A stretch of DNA of 64,000 nt from Hyphomicrobiales bacterium (GCA_021286855.1 JAJTBO010000014.1:1-64000); one strand, 5' to 3'; positions 54,063 through 62,648 are shown, counted from the first letter of the stretch. Made by a program: numbers and translations. The notes: generated from the letters alone by a model not told the origin.

Positions 54063-54085
54063 TCATCGGAGTGATGACGATCATC
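54063..54085 (+). promoter_or_regulatory. Candidate upstream activator site 1
   Basis: Overlapping inverted half-sites: TCATC (54063-54067), GATGA (54073-54077) and TCATC (54081-54085). The same half-sites form the stronger site at 54139-54156. The position, about 115-135 nt before the sigma-54 promoter, is usual for enhancer-binding proteins. Confidence 0.45.
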
Positions 54086-54138
54086 ATCGCGCAGTTTTCC
54101 TGAATTCCTCGGCGATTTCATCCAGATTCGCAGAAATT

Positions 54139-54156
54139 CGATGAATTTTTTCATCG
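54139..54156 (+). promoter_or_regulatory. Candidate upstream activator site 2
   Basis: Perfect inverted repeat CGATGAA-TTTT-TTCATCG, ending 41 nt before the -24 element. Its GATGA/TCATC arms recur at 54063-54085. Probable binding site of the divergently encoded sigma-54 activator. Confidence 0.55.
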
Positions 54157-54197
54157 CCGCCGAGGTGGATTTACGCAGTTTGCGGCGATTTTGCGGC

Positions 54198-54213
54198 TGG
54201 TATGGCGCTTGCT
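54198..54213 (+). promoter_or_regulatory. Sigma-54 promoter of the BKACE operon
   Basis: TGGTATGGCGCTTGCT matches the -24/-12 consensus TGGCACG-N4-TTGCW at all but two transition positions, with the invariant GG (54199-54200) and GC (54211-54212) ten nt apart. Transcription would start near 54224, leaving a leader of about 28 nt before the ATG at 54252. Confidence 0.75.
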
Positions 54214-54251
54214 CCCATGGGCTCGAGGAAACCAACGAGAGGATCCCCTCC

Positions 54252-55085
54252 ATGAGCAAGACCATGATCACCGTGGCGACCACCGGCGCCTTCCCGACGA
54301 AGGAGCACAATCCGGCGGTTCCCTTGACGCCGCGTGAAATCGCCGAGGACGTCTACGAGTGCTGGCAGGCCGGCGCGGCAATCGCCCACCTCCACATGCG
54401 CGACGACGCCGGCCGCGGCACCATGAGCAAGGAGAAGTTCGCCGAGACCGTCGCGCTCATTCGCGAGAAGAACTGCGACATCGTCCTCAATCTCACCACC
54501 TCCGGCGACCTGAACGCCACCGACGACACCCGCATCGCCCACATCGTCGAACTCGAGCCCGAACTCGCCTCCTACGACGCCGGCACGATGAACTGGGGTC
54601 ACACCACCCTGTTCGTCAATCACCCCGCCTTCCTCGAGCGCCTCGGCCGCACCATGGTCGAGCACGGCATCCGCCCGGAGATCGAGATCTTCGACGCCGG
54701 CATGTACTACAACGCCGCCTATTACATGAAGCAGGGCGTGATCGAGGCGCCCGGCTACTTCCAGTTCGTGCTCGGCGCGCCCGGCGGCACCGCCGCCACG
54801 GTCGAGAACCTGGTCTATCTGAAGAGCCTCCTGCCGCCGGACGCGATCTGGTCGGCCTTCGGCATCGGCTCGGCGCATCTGCCGATCCTCTTCGCCACCA
54901 TCGGCCTCGGCGGCCACGTCCGCGTCGGCATGGAGGACAACGTCTTCTACGCCAAGGGCCGCCTCGCCAAGAACAACGCCGAATTCGTCCATCGCGCCGC
55001 GCGTCTCGTGCGCGAGGCCAACAACGAGCCGGCGACGCCCACCGAAGCGCGCGTCATCCTCTCGCTGCGGGGGGCGAAGTCATGA
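54252..55085 (+). CDS. BKACE (beta-keto acid cleavage enzyme, DUF849) family protein
   Basis: A 277-residue zinc TIM-barrel enzyme. Family members condense a beta-keto acid with acetyl-CoA to give acetoacetate and a shortened acyl-CoA. Metal ligands are visible in AIAHLHMRDD (two His) and VGMEDNVFYAKG (Glu). NLTTSGD, GTMNWG, EIEIFDAGMYYNA and SAFGIGSAHLPI are substrate-pocket strands. Specificity (aminohexanoate, dehydrocarnitine or others) cannot be read with confidence. Its stop overlaps the ATG of the dehydrogenase, suggesting that the dehydrogenase makes its beta-keto substrate. Confidence 0.87.
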   Translation: MSKTMITVATTGAFPTKEHNPAVPLTPREIAEDVYECWQAGAAIAHLHMRDDAGRGTMSKEKFAETVALIREKNCDIVLNLTTSGDLNATDDTRIAHIVELEPELASYDAGTMNWGHTTLFVNHPAFLERLGRTMVEHGIRPEIEIFDAGMYYNAAYYMKQGVIEAPGYFQFVLGAPGGTAATVENLVYLKSLLPPDAIWSAFGIGSAHLPILFATIGLGGHVRVGMEDNVFYAKGRLAKNNAEFVHRAARLVREANNEPATPTEARVILSLRGAKS

Positions 55086-56026
55086 TCGCCAAGATCGGTG
55101 TGATCGGCGCGGGCACGATGGGTCACGGCATCGCCGAGACCTTCGCCCTCGCCGGACTGGACGTGAAGCTCTACGACGTCGACGACGCCGCGCTCGCCCG
55201 CGCGCGGGTGCTGATCGGCGACGAACTCCGCCTTCTCGTCGAGGAAGACTACGTCGCGCCGGCCGCGGTCGGCGAGGCGTTGGCGCGGATCGTCACGACG
55301 ACCGACCTCGCCGAGGCGGTCGCCGATCGCGACTACGTCATCGAAGCCGCGCCGGAGAAGATCGAGCTGAAGCACGATCTCCTGCGCCGCCTCGACGCCC
55401 TGATGGCGCCCGAAGCGATCATCGCCTCCAACACGTCGAGCCTGCCGCTCGAAGCGATGGCCGAGGCGCTGACCCCGGAGCGCAAGGCGCGCTTCATGGT
55501 CTGCCACTGGTACAACCCCGGCCATCTGATGCCGATCGTCGAGCTCTCGTTCTTCGGCAACATGTCGGCCGAACTCTACGGCGAGGTCGAAGCGCTCTAC
55601 CGCAAGATCGGCAAGCAGACGGTGAAGGTGCTGAAGGACGTCCCCGGCCTCGTCGCCAATCGCATCCAGCAGGGGGTCGCCCGCGAGGTCTTCTCTCTGA
55701 TCGAGCGCGGCGTCGCCGAACCGGCCGACATCGACCGGGCGCTGAAGTTCGGGCCCGCCTTCCGCTACGCCACCACCGGCCAACTCGAGGTGGCCGATTT
55801 CGGCGGCCTCGACATCTGGTGCGTGGTCGGAGACAACCTCTTGAAGGATATGGACAACTCGAAAGAGGCCAATCCCGTCCTGAGGACTGCGGTGAAGGAA
55901 GGACGATTGGGCGTGAAGAGCGGGGAGGGCTTCTTCTCCTATCCCCCCGACACGGTCGCCGAAAAACGCCGGCAGTTCATGCGCCGCCTCGTCCATCAGC
56001 TGAAGGCTTCGTCCTTCTACGCCTGA
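55082..56026 (+). CDS. 3-hydroxyacyl-CoA-dehydrogenase-like NAD-dependent hydroxyacid dehydrogenase
   Basis: A 314-residue Rossmann dehydrogenase. NAD-binding IGVIGAGTMGHGIAETFALAG is at 5-25; the catalytic region includes ASNTSS (115-120) and His142 with Glu154 (CHWYNPGHLMPIVEL). DVPGLVANRIQQGVAREVFSL begins the C-terminal helical domain. The family includes L-carnitine dehydrogenase and 3-hydroxybutyryl-CoA dehydrogenase. Coupling to BKACE and an AtoE-type transporter favours a free beta-hydroxy acid substrate oxidised to the beta-keto acid. Confidence 0.85.
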   Translation: MIAKIGVIGAGTMGHGIAETFALAGLDVKLYDVDDAALARARVLIGDELRLLVEEDYVAPAAVGEALARIVTTTDLAEAVADRDYVIEAAPEKIELKHDLLRRLDALMAPEAIIASNTSSLPLEAMAEALTPERKARFMVCHWYNPGHLMPIVELSFFGNMSAELYGEVEALYRKIGKQTVKVLKDVPGLVANRIQQGVAREVFSLIERGVAEPADIDRALKFGPAFRYATTGQLEVADFGGLDIWCVVGDNLLKDMDNSKEANPVLRTAVKEGRLGVKSGEGFFSYPPDTVAEKRRQFMRRLVHQLKASSFYA

Positions 56027-56096
56027 GCCCGAACGGGGACCCGAAGGGCCGGTCGGCCGATGTTCGACCGCCCTCCGACGCCTCAGGGAGGTTTTC

Positions 56097-57416
56097 ATGA
56101 TCAATCGACTTCTGATGTTCTTCGTCAATCTGATGCAGAAGTATCTGCCGGATCCCTTCACCATCGCCTGGCTGATCACCTTGACCGTGGTCGCCATGGC
56201 GCTCGGCATCACGCATACGCCGCCGCTCAAGATCATCAACGACTGGGGTCTCGCCTTCTTCGACATTCTCGCCTTCGCCATGCAGATGGCGCTGGTGGTG
56301 GTCACCGGCTACGCGCTCGCCGTGTCGAAGCCGATCCACAACTTCCTGAAGAGGATCGTTCTGATCCCCAAGACCCCGGTTCAGACGGTGCTGTTCATCG
56401 CCTTCGCGTCGATGGTGCTCTACTACCTGAACTGGGGCCTCGGCCTGATCGCCGGCGCGCTGCTCGCCAAGGAAGCCGGCAAGCATCATCCCGACGTCGA
56501 CTTCCGCCTGCTCGTCACCGCCTCGTTCTCCGGCATCATCATCACGCACGGTGGTCTTTCGGCGTCCATCCCGTTGCTGATCTCGACCAAGGGCCACTTC
56601 CTCGAGAAGGAAATCGGTCTGATCCCGCTGTCGCAGACGATCTTCGGCGCGCAGTCGCTGACCATCACCTTCCTGCTGGCGGTCTTCATCCCCGTCGCCT
56701 GCACTCTGCTCTTCCCGAAGAAGGAGAACGCGGTCTACGTCGACCCGGCGCTCTTCGCGGAAGAGGAGAAGCCCGCCGAAGCGCCGCAGGCGCTCGCCAC
56801 CCTCGCCGACCGGATCGACGAGAGCCGCATCCTGAAATGGTCGCTCGGCCTGTTCGGCGCGGTCTTCCTGGCGCAGCAGATCTGGGCCAAGGGCATCAAC
56901 CTCAACATCCTCATCCTGCTCTTCCTGATGCTCGGCATCATCGCGCACGGTTCGCTGCTCGACTATTCCAAGGCCGTCGGCAAGGGCGCGGCGAGCTGCG
57001 CCGGCATCATCCTGCAGTTCCCCTTCTATGCCGGCATCATGGGCATCATGAAGGGTTCGGGTCTGGTCTTCGTGATCTCCGACTGGCTGCTCGGCATGTC
57101 GAATTACGACACGTTCCAGATCTACTGCTACCTGTCCTCGCTGGTCATCTCGATCTTCGTGCCGTCGGCCGGCGGCCACTGGGTCGTCCAGGCGCCGTTC
57201 ATGCTGCCCGCCGCCGCCAAGCTCGGCGTCGAGCCCTGGAAGGTCGCGATGGGCGTCGCCTGGGGCGAGAGCATCTGGAACATCGTCTGCCCGTTCTGGG
57301 CGCTGCCGGTCCTGGCCATCGCCAAGGTCGGGCTGCGTGACCTGATCGGATTCTCGGTGCTCTTGTTCCTGGTCGGCAACGTCGTCGCGATCAGCTGCAT
57401 CTGGCTCATTCATTGA
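56097..57416 (+). CDS. AtoE-type short-chain fatty acid transporter
   Basis: A 439-residue polytopic membrane protein of the AtoE/TIGR00366-type short-chain fatty acid transporter family, with about 11-12 hydrophobic helices. Typical phrases: YLPDPFTIAWLITLTVVAMALG, FASMVLYYLNWGLGLIAGAL, SFSGIIITHGGLSASIPLL and FVPSAGGHWVVQAPFMLPAA. It would import a short-chain acid (substrate of the two enzymes) or handle acetoacetate. GGGAGG precedes the ATG by 6 nt; 70 nt after the dehydrogenase. A strong terminator follows. Confidence 0.87.
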   Translation: MINRLLMFFVNLMQKYLPDPFTIAWLITLTVVAMALGITHTPPLKIINDWGLAFFDILAFAMQMALVVVTGYALAVSKPIHNFLKRIVLIPKTPVQTVLFIAFASMVLYYLNWGLGLIAGALLAKEAGKHHPDVDFRLLVTASFSGIIITHGGLSASIPLLISTKGHFLEKEIGLIPLSQTIFGAQSLTITFLLAVFIPVACTLLFPKKENAVYVDPALFAEEEKPAEAPQALATLADRIDESRILKWSLGLFGAVFLAQQIWAKGINLNILILLFLMLGIIAHGSLLDYSKAVGKGAASCAGIILQFPFYAGIMGIMKGSGLVFVISDWLLGMSNYDTFQIYCYLSSLVISIFVPSAGGHWVVQAPFMLPAAAKLGVEPWKVAMGVAWGESIWNIVCPFWALPVLAIAKVGLRDLIGFSVLLFLVGNVVAISCIWLIH

Positions 57417-57456
57417 GCCGACGAACGAAATTCTTCCTGCGATCGGAAGACGACTC

Positions 57457-57490
57457 GGAGGCCGCGCCGTCGGTGCGGCCTCCTCTTTTT
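57457..57490 (+). terminator. Rho-independent terminator of the BKACE operon
   Basis: Perfect stem GGAGGCCGC / GCGGCCTCC with a 9-nt loop, followed by TCTTTTT. The T-run is on the plus strand, so it ends the BKACE-dehydrogenase-AtoE transcript, 40 nt after the stop. Confidence 0.85.
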
Positions 57491-57563
57491 GGCCAGAAAC
57501 GCCGATCATCGGGCGACCGGCGGATCGGCCGAACGCTCGGCCGCTTCGCCGGTCCCGCAGCGC

Positions 57564-58943
57564 TCAGACGATCTTGCCGGGGTTCATGACGCCGTCGGGA
57601 TCGAGGCTCGCCTTGAGGAGCCGCACCATCGCCGCCTTGCCCGGATCGGCATGAACCGCAAAGGCGGCGCGGCGCTTCGAACCGATGCCGTGTTCGGCCG
57701 AAAAGGCGCCGCCGAGACGGCCGAGATCGCGATAGACGAGATCGTCGATCGCCGCCTCTTCGGCTTCGGCGAGCGGCCCCGCCCGCTTCAGGATGACGTG
57801 CAGATTGCCGTCGCCGAGATGGCCGAAGGCGTAGAAGCCGAGCCCCGGATCGTGGCCCTCGAGATCCTCGGCGAAACGGGCGAGCCAATCCTCGATCTCG
57901 GTCGCCGGGACCGAGACGTCGTAGGACGGCGCAGCCGGGTAGAGACGGTAGATCGCCCCGGTGTCCTCTCGCAGCCGCCAGATGTCGTCGCGTTGCCGCT
58001 CCGAATGGGCGATCACGCCGCCGACCTCGAGCCCTTCCTCCAGGTGCCCCGTATAGAGATCCTCGAAGGCGGCCTGCAGCGGCGCCTCCTCGGCGCCGCC
58101 CGCCTCGAGCAACAAATGAACCGGATGGGAGAGATCGATCGCCGGATCGGCGATGCCGTTGGCCGCGGCGGTGGCGCGGGCGAACTCGGCCCACATCACC
58201 TCCGCCGCCCTGAGATCGAGCCGCCCGTCGCCGAAGGCGCGGCGCAGCAGATCGAGCGCGGCGGCCGTCGAGGGAAGCCCATAGAGCGCCGTGACGCGCG
58301 CCCGCGGCGTCGGATCGAGCCGCACCGCGATGCGGGTGACGCAGCCCAGCGTCCCCTCCGCGCCGATCAGCAGCTGCTTCACGTCGTAGCCGGTGGTGTT
58401 CTTGACGATCCGGGTGAGATCGCCGAGGCGCGAGCCGTCGGGCAGGATCGCCTCGAGCCCGAGCACGCGATGGCGCATCACGCCGTTGCGGAAGGCCAGG
58501 ATGCCGCCGGCGTTGGTCGAGACCATGCCGCCGATCGTCGCCGTGCCTCGCGCGGCGAGATCGATGCCGGGCTCCAATCCGTGCTCGGCCGCGGCCCTCT
58601 GCAAGGCCTCGAGCGTCACCCCCGCCTCGACCACCGCGACTCGTTCGATCGGATCGAGCCGGAGGATCCGGTCGAGACGATGGGTCGACAGCACGACTTC
58701 GTCTTCGCGCGTCCGCGCGCCGCCGACGAGACCCGTGCGTCCGCCCTGCGGCACCAGCGACGCCCCCGCCTCCGCCACGATCCGCACCACCTCCGCCACC
58801 TCCTCCGTCGAGGCCGGCGCGACCAGGAGGCGGGCGCGAAGATTGTCCGGATGCCAACCCGGATCGAGGAGATCGACTTCGCCGTCGCGGCGGATGCCCT
58901 TCGAGCCGACGACGCCCTCGAGGCGGCTGGCGAGATCGGTCAT
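57564..58943 (-). CDS. FAD-linked 2-hydroxyacid dehydrogenase (GlcD / D-2-hydroxyglutarate dehydrogenase family)
   Basis: A 459-residue flavoprotein. The FAD_binding_4 domain (about 30-210) has VPQGGRTGLVGGA, GTIGGMVSTNAGGI-like GTATIGGMVSTNAGG and GYDVKQLLIGAEGTLG. The FAD-oxidase C domain (about 215-459) has GFYAFGHLGDGNLHV and GGAFSAEHGIGSKR, with the metal/substrate His residues. It oxidises a D-2-hydroxy acid such as lactate or 2-hydroxyglutarate. ATG 58943 is preferred over GTG 58952 because GGGAGGG is spaced properly. Divergent from the GntR gene, which may regulate it. Confidence 0.85.
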   Translation of the reverse strand: MTDLASRLEGVVGSKGIRRDGEVDLLDPGWHPDNLRARLLVAPASTEEVAEVVRIVAEAGASLVPQGGRTGLVGGARTREDEVVLSTHRLDRILRLDPIERVAVVEAGVTLEALQRAAAEHGLEPGIDLAARGTATIGGMVSTNAGGILAFRNGVMRHRVLGLEAILPDGSRLGDLTRIVKNTTGYDVKQLLIGAEGTLGCVTRIAVRLDPTPRARVTALYGLPSTAAALDLLRRAFGDGRLDLRAAEVMWAEFARATAAANGIADPAIDLSHPVHLLLEAGGAEEAPLQAAFEDLYTGHLEEGLEVGGVIAHSERQRDDIWRLREDTGAIYRLYPAAPSYDVSVPATEIEDWLARFAEDLEGHDPGLGFYAFGHLGDGNLHVILKRAGPLAEAEEAAIDDLVYRDLGRLGGAFSAEHGIGSKRRAAFAVHADPGKAAMVRLLKASLDPDGVMNPGKIV

Positions 58944-59068
58944 GGCGCGCACCCTCCCGCTCCTTTCGGAGCGACGCTTCGCAAATGTATAGACATTACG
59001 CCCGTCGGCGCATTAGATTCGCCGAACCGGCCATCTTCGGCCGTTCGCGCCAACGCGTCGGGAGCGTC

Positions 59069-59803
59069 ATGATCGAAGACCTCGGCGACCTCGACGGACA
59101 GGGACCTCTGTGGCAGCAGATCCGTCGCGCGCTGATCCGGCCGATCGCCGACGGCACGTGGCCGCCCGACGCCAAGATTCCCAAGGAATACGAGATCATC
59201 GAACGCTACGGCGCGGCGCGGATGACCGTCCACCGCGCCCTGCGCAGCCTCGCCGCCGAAGGCCTCGTCGCGCGCCGCCGCCGCTTCGGCACCGTCGTGG
59301 CGGCGCGGCCGCCCGAACGGCCGGTGCTCGAGATCTGGGACATCGCGGCGGAAGTCGCGCGATCGGGCGGGGTCCACGCCTTCGAGATCCTGGAGCGCGC
59401 CCGGGTCGACGACGATCCGCGCGGCGCCGCCCTCGGTGCGACGCCCGGCACGCCGATCGTCTGGCTGCTGGTGCGCCACTTCTGCGACGGCGAACCGTTG
59501 CAGATCGAGGAGCGCCTGATCAATCTCGCCGCCGTGCCGGAGGCCGAGGCGGAGCCTTTCGCCGACGCGCCGCCGGGAACCTGGCTCGTCGCCAACGTGC
59601 CCTGGACCGAGGCCGAGCACATCATTTCCGCCGAAGGCGCGCCGCCCGAGATCTCCCGCCTGCTCGACGTCACGCCGGGCGCCGCCTGCCTCGTCGTCGA
59701 GCGGCGCACCTTCGCCGATCAGACGCCGATCACCCGCGCCCGCCTCGTCCACCCGGGCGAGAAGCGGCGTCTCGTCGCCCGCTTCCGGCCCGACGAGACC
59801 TGA
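59069..59803 (+). CDS. GntR-family (HutC/UTRA) transcriptional regulator
   Basis: A 244-residue regulator. The N-terminal winged helix (about 10-75, PLWQQIRRALIRPIADGTWPPDAKIPKEYEI, then ARMTVHRALRSLAAEGLVARRRRFGTVV) is followed by a UTRA ligand domain (about 95-240, ending RARLVHPGEKRRLVARF). This HutC-like architecture usually represses catabolic genes until an intermediate binds. GGGAGCG precedes the ATG at 59069. It is divergent from the FAD dehydrogenase and convergent with the Rieske operon; either could be its target. Confidence 0.87.
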   Translation: MIEDLGDLDGQGPLWQQIRRALIRPIADGTWPPDAKIPKEYEIIERYGAARMTVHRALRSLAAEGLVARRRRFGTVVAARPPERPVLEIWDIAAEVARSGGVHAFEILERARVDDDPRGAALGATPGTPIVWLLVRHFCDGEPLQIEERLINLAAVPEAEAEPFADAPPGTWLVANVPWTEAEHIISAEGAPPEISRLLDVTPGAACLVVERRTFADQTPITRARLVHPGEKRRLVARFRPDET

Positions 59804-59811
59804 TACCGAGA

Positions 59812-59844
59812 TCACGAAGTTTCGACCCTTTCGAAACTTCGTGA
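59812..59844. repeat. Long perfect hairpin 1 after the GntR gene
   Basis: 14-bp arms TCACGAAGTTTCGA and TCGAAACTTCGTGA with loop CCCTT, 8 nt after the regulator stop. No T-run follows on either strand. May terminate or stabilise the convergent transcripts, or be a dispersed palindromic element. Confidence 0.75.
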
Positions 59845-59887
59845 GCGAAGGCAAGCCCGACCGGGCGTCGGCCGGCCAGGCCGTAAC

Positions 59888-59923
59888 GCTCATGAAATCC
59901 GGACGAGTCCGGATTTCATGAGC
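59888..59923. repeat. Long perfect hairpin 2 before the Rieske gene end
   Basis: 17-bp arms GCTCATGAAATCCGGAC and GTCCGGATTTCATGAGC with only GA between, a nearly continuous 36-bp palindrome, 35 nt from the Rieske stop. Its arm shares the pattern TCA-GAA-T-GAC with hairpin 1. Confidence 0.75.
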
Positions 59924-59958
59924 CGAATATGAGCCGCGATTGCGTCCCCGATCGCGGT

Positions 59959-60999
59959 TCACTGCGCGGCGACCGCGTCGCCCGCCTTCTCGGCCGCGAT
60001 CAGTTCGGCGAGACGCCGGCGGAACCGGAGCGGCCCGCCGTCGAGCGGCAGATTGATGTTCGCCGTGTGCATCTCGTCCATGCCGACCTGCACCGCCTCG
60101 AGGATCGCCTTGTCCTCCAGGAACGCGCCGCGCACGGCCTTGCCGAACATCTCGTCGACGGCCGTGTCGCCGGGCGCGAAGTTGCGCATCTGGAACCAGA
60201 AATAGCGCGTCCGCTTCTCGTCGATCGGCGTCATGAAGTTGTAGCTGTCCATCAGGAAGACGTCGTCGTGATAGGGCTTGTCCGGCCCGCCCGTGCCGGC
60301 CGGCACGAAGATCGCCTTGATGATGGCGTGGCTCGGATGGCGCACCTCGTAGTGCTGCTCGCGGTCGCAGCGCCCCGAGAACTTGGTGAAGGGCGCATAG
60401 AACGGCGCGATTTCGACGTCGTACATCCACCGCGAGGCGATCACCCCGGCGTCGGTCGGCCGAGCCCGCACCTGAACCTCCTCGCAGGCCTCGTTGCCGA
60501 AGGAGGTGACGTGGACCCAGGCGACGTGCGAGGGGTCGAGCAGGTTGTCGGTGATGTAGCGATAGTCGCAGTCGACCTCCATGAAGGCCGGCTGCGTGCA
60601 GCCCCACTCCGGATTGCCCCATTCGGTCACGTCGAAGATCGTCGCCGGATCGGCCTTCGCCACGTCGCCGGTCCACACCCAGGCGAGACCGTAGCGATCC
60701 TCGATCGGATAGGCGCGGACGCGAACGTTGGCCGCGACGCTCGGCGTCGCCGGCACCCGGACGCAAGCCCCCGAGCAGTCGAACTTCAGGCCGTGGTAGC
60801 CGCATTCGATCTCGTCGCCGACGAGGCGGCCCATCGACAGCGGCAGCTTGCGATGCGGACAGGCGTCCTCGAGCGCCACCGGCGTGCCGTCCTCGCGGCG
60901 GAACAACACGATGTGCCGACCGAGCATCGTCACCCGCCGCGGCGTCCGCGTCACTTCGGCGGCGAGCGCCGCCACGTACCAGGCGTTTTCGAGAAACAT
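59959..60999 (-). CDS. Rieske non-heme iron oxygenase (aromatic-ring-hydroxylating / demethylase type)
   Basis: A 346-residue oxygenase component. Rieske [2Fe-2S] ligands are Cys47-x-His49 (CPHR) and Cys66-xx-His69 (CGYHG). The mononuclear iron site is in DNLLDPSHVAWVH (His158, His163, with the bridging Asp155). The length and motifs fit the vanillate-demethylase / phenoxybenzoate class rather than two-subunit dioxygenases. A reductase partner is not in the window. It lies 9 nt downstream of the PhyH gene in one operon with an amino-acid transporter, so the substrate may be a modified amino acid or aromatic acid. Confidence 0.87.
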   Translation of the reverse strand: MFLENAWYVAALAAEVTRTPRRVTMLGRHIVLFRREDGTPVALEDACPHRKLPLSMGRLVGDEIECGYHGLKFDCSGACVRVPATPSVAANVRVRAYPIEDRYGLAWVWTGDVAKADPATIFDVTEWGNPEWGCTQPAFMEVDCDYRYITDNLLDPSHVAWVHVTSFGNEACEEVQVRARPTDAGVIASRWMYDVEIAPFYAPFTKFSGRCDREQHYEVRHPSHAIIKAIFVPAGTGGPDKPYHDDVFLMDSYNFMTPIDEKRTRYFWFQMRNFAPGDTAVDEMFGKAVRGAFLEDKAILEAVQVGMDEMHTANINLPLDGGPLRFRRRLAELIAAEKAGDAVAAQ

Positions 61000-61008
61000 C
61001 GGATCACC

Positions 61009-61836
61009 TCACGTCGTGGGAGCGCCGGCGTCGAAGACCAGCGGAAAATCGGGCCCGTCGAGGGGATCGCCGCTCTTCAGGTCGAGATGGGACATCGCCG
61101 GCGAGCCTTTGCCGCCGCGATCGAGGAAACGGGCGTCCTCGCCGACCCATCGAGCGGAGAAGACGCGTCGCCGCAGCGCAGAATGATTGGCGGAGGCGCC
61201 GTGCACGGCGCGGAAGGCGAAGGCGACCGCGTCGCCGGGCTCCAGCGCCCAGCCGAGGATGCGGTGCTTCGAACGCTCCGCCTCGATGTCGGGAAGGTCG
61301 ACGCGGTCGTCGCCCTCGATCAGGATCGAGCCGTCGAACCGACGCGGCCGATGGTCGAGCCCCCACAGATGCGAACCGGCGACGATCTCGAGGCTGGTCT
61401 CCCGCGGCACCGGATCGAGCGGCATCCAGAAGCTGACGTTCTGCGCGCCCGAGACGCAATAATAGGGCATGTCCTGGTGCCACGGCGTGGCGATCGACGA
61501 CCCCGGCTCCTTGACCAGCACGTGATCGTGGAAGAAGCGCGCCGTGGGCGAGCCCATCAGCTTCGCGGCGACCGCCGCGGCCGGCGAGTTCAGGACGAAG
61601 TCCGCAAACTCCGGCACGTCGCGCCAGTTGCACAGATCCTGGAAGAACAGCGCCGAACCGTCCTTCGGGCGATAGGAACGCTGACGCGGCGACGGGTTCG
61701 CCATCAACGCCTCGACGCCGTTTCGCAGGCTCTCGACGAAGGGCGCGAAGACCCCGCGGATCGCCACCGCGCCGTCCGTCGCGTAGGCCGCGACGGTCGC
61801 CTCGTCGGGAAGGATCGCGTGCGAGACCGTCGGCAT
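61009..61836 (-). CDS. Phytanoyl-CoA dioxygenase (PhyH) family protein
   Basis: A 275-residue Fe(II)/2-oxoglutarate-type dioxygenase of the PhyH/EctD-like family. Iron ligands: His120-x-Asp122 (PWHQDMPYY) and distal His212 (AVHGASANHS). FFHDHVLVKEPGS and LEIVAGSHLWGL are family strands. The ATG at 61836 has GGGAGGG 7 nt upstream; a GTG at 61857 overlapping the ATPase stop (GTGA) is the alternative and would add seven residues. The substrate is unknown; the transporter context suggests a small polar compound. Confidence 0.83.
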   Translation of the reverse strand: MPTVSHAILPDEATVAAYATDGAVAIRGVFAPFVESLRNGVEALMANPSPRQRSYRPKDGSALFFQDLCNWRDVPEFADFVLNSPAAAVAAKLMGSPTARFFHDHVLVKEPGSSIATPWHQDMPYYCVSGAQNVSFWMPLDPVPRETSLEIVAGSHLWGLDHRPRRFDGSILIEGDDRVDLPDIEAERSKHRILGWALEPGDAVAFAFRAVHGASANHSALRRRVFSARWVGEDARFLDRGGKGSPAMSHLDLKSGDPLDGPDFPLVFDAGAPTT

Positions 61837-61853
61837 GCGCCCACCCTCCCGGT

Positions 61854-62648
61854 TCACAGAAGCCCGGCCGCGCCGCGGTCGAGATAGGTGTCGAGGAACT
61901 GATCGATGCGGGGATGGCGCGGTTTGCCGAAGACTTCGGCCGGCGCGCCCTCGACGAGCAGCTTGCCGTGATCGAGGAAGACGATCTTCGAGGCGACGGA
62001 GGCCGCAAAGCCGATCTCGTGGGTGACGACCAGCATGGTCATGCCGGTCTCGGCGAGCGAGCGCATGACGTTGAGCACCTCGCCGGTCAGCTCCGGGTCG
62101 AGCGAGGAGGTCGGTTCGTCGAACAGCATGATCTTCGGTTCGAGCGCCAGCGCCCGGGCGATCGCCACGCGTTGCTGCTGGCCGCCGGACAGTTCGCTCG
62201 GATAATGGGTGGCCCGCTGCGCCAGCCCCACCTTCTCCAATTGCGCCATCGCCTTTTCGGAGGCTTCGACGCGGCCGAGGCCGCGCACGGTGACGAGCGC
62301 TTCGGCGACATTGCCGAGCGCCGTCATGTGCGGCCAGAGATTGAACTGCTGGAAGACCATGCCGATCTTGGAGCGCACCTTGCGCAGGCTCGCGTCGGGC
62401 AGGCGCATCCGCACGCCGTCCGGATCCAGGCCGAAACCGAGCGGCTCACCGTCGATCTCGATGATCCCGTCGGTCGCCTCCTCGAGGAAGGCGATGCAGC
62501 GCAGGAGCGTCGACTTGCCGGAGCCCGAAGGGCCGAGCAGACAGGTCACCGCGCCGCGCGGCACGTCGAGATCGATGCCGGTGAGGACCGCCGTGGATCC
62601 GAAGCGTTTGACGACGCCGCTGACGCGGATGGCGGAAACGATGCTCAT
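61854..62648 (-). CDS. Polar amino acid ABC transporter ATPase
   Basis: A 264-residue ABC ATPase of the GlnQ/HisP class. Walker A GPSGSGKST (about 38-46), Q-loop VFQQFNLWPHMTALGNV (the FQQFNLW phrase is typical of polar amino-acid ATPases), signature LSGGQQQRVAIAR, Walker B IMLFDEPTSSLDPE and H-loop VTHEIGFA. ATG 62648 overlaps the permease stop. Confidence 0.92.
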   Translation of the reverse strand: MSIVSAIRVSGVVKRFGSTAVLTGIDLDVPRGAVTCLLGPSGSGKSTLLRCIAFLEEATDGIIEIDGEPLGFGLDPDGVRMRLPDASLRKVRSKIGMVFQQFNLWPHMTALGNVAEALVTVRGLGRVEASEKAMAQLEKVGLAQRATHYPSELSGGQQQRVAIARALALEPKIMLFDEPTSSLDPELTGEVLNVMRSLAETGMTMLVVTHEIGFAASVASKIVFLDHGKLLVEGAPAEVFGKPRHPRIDQFLDTYLDRGAAGLL

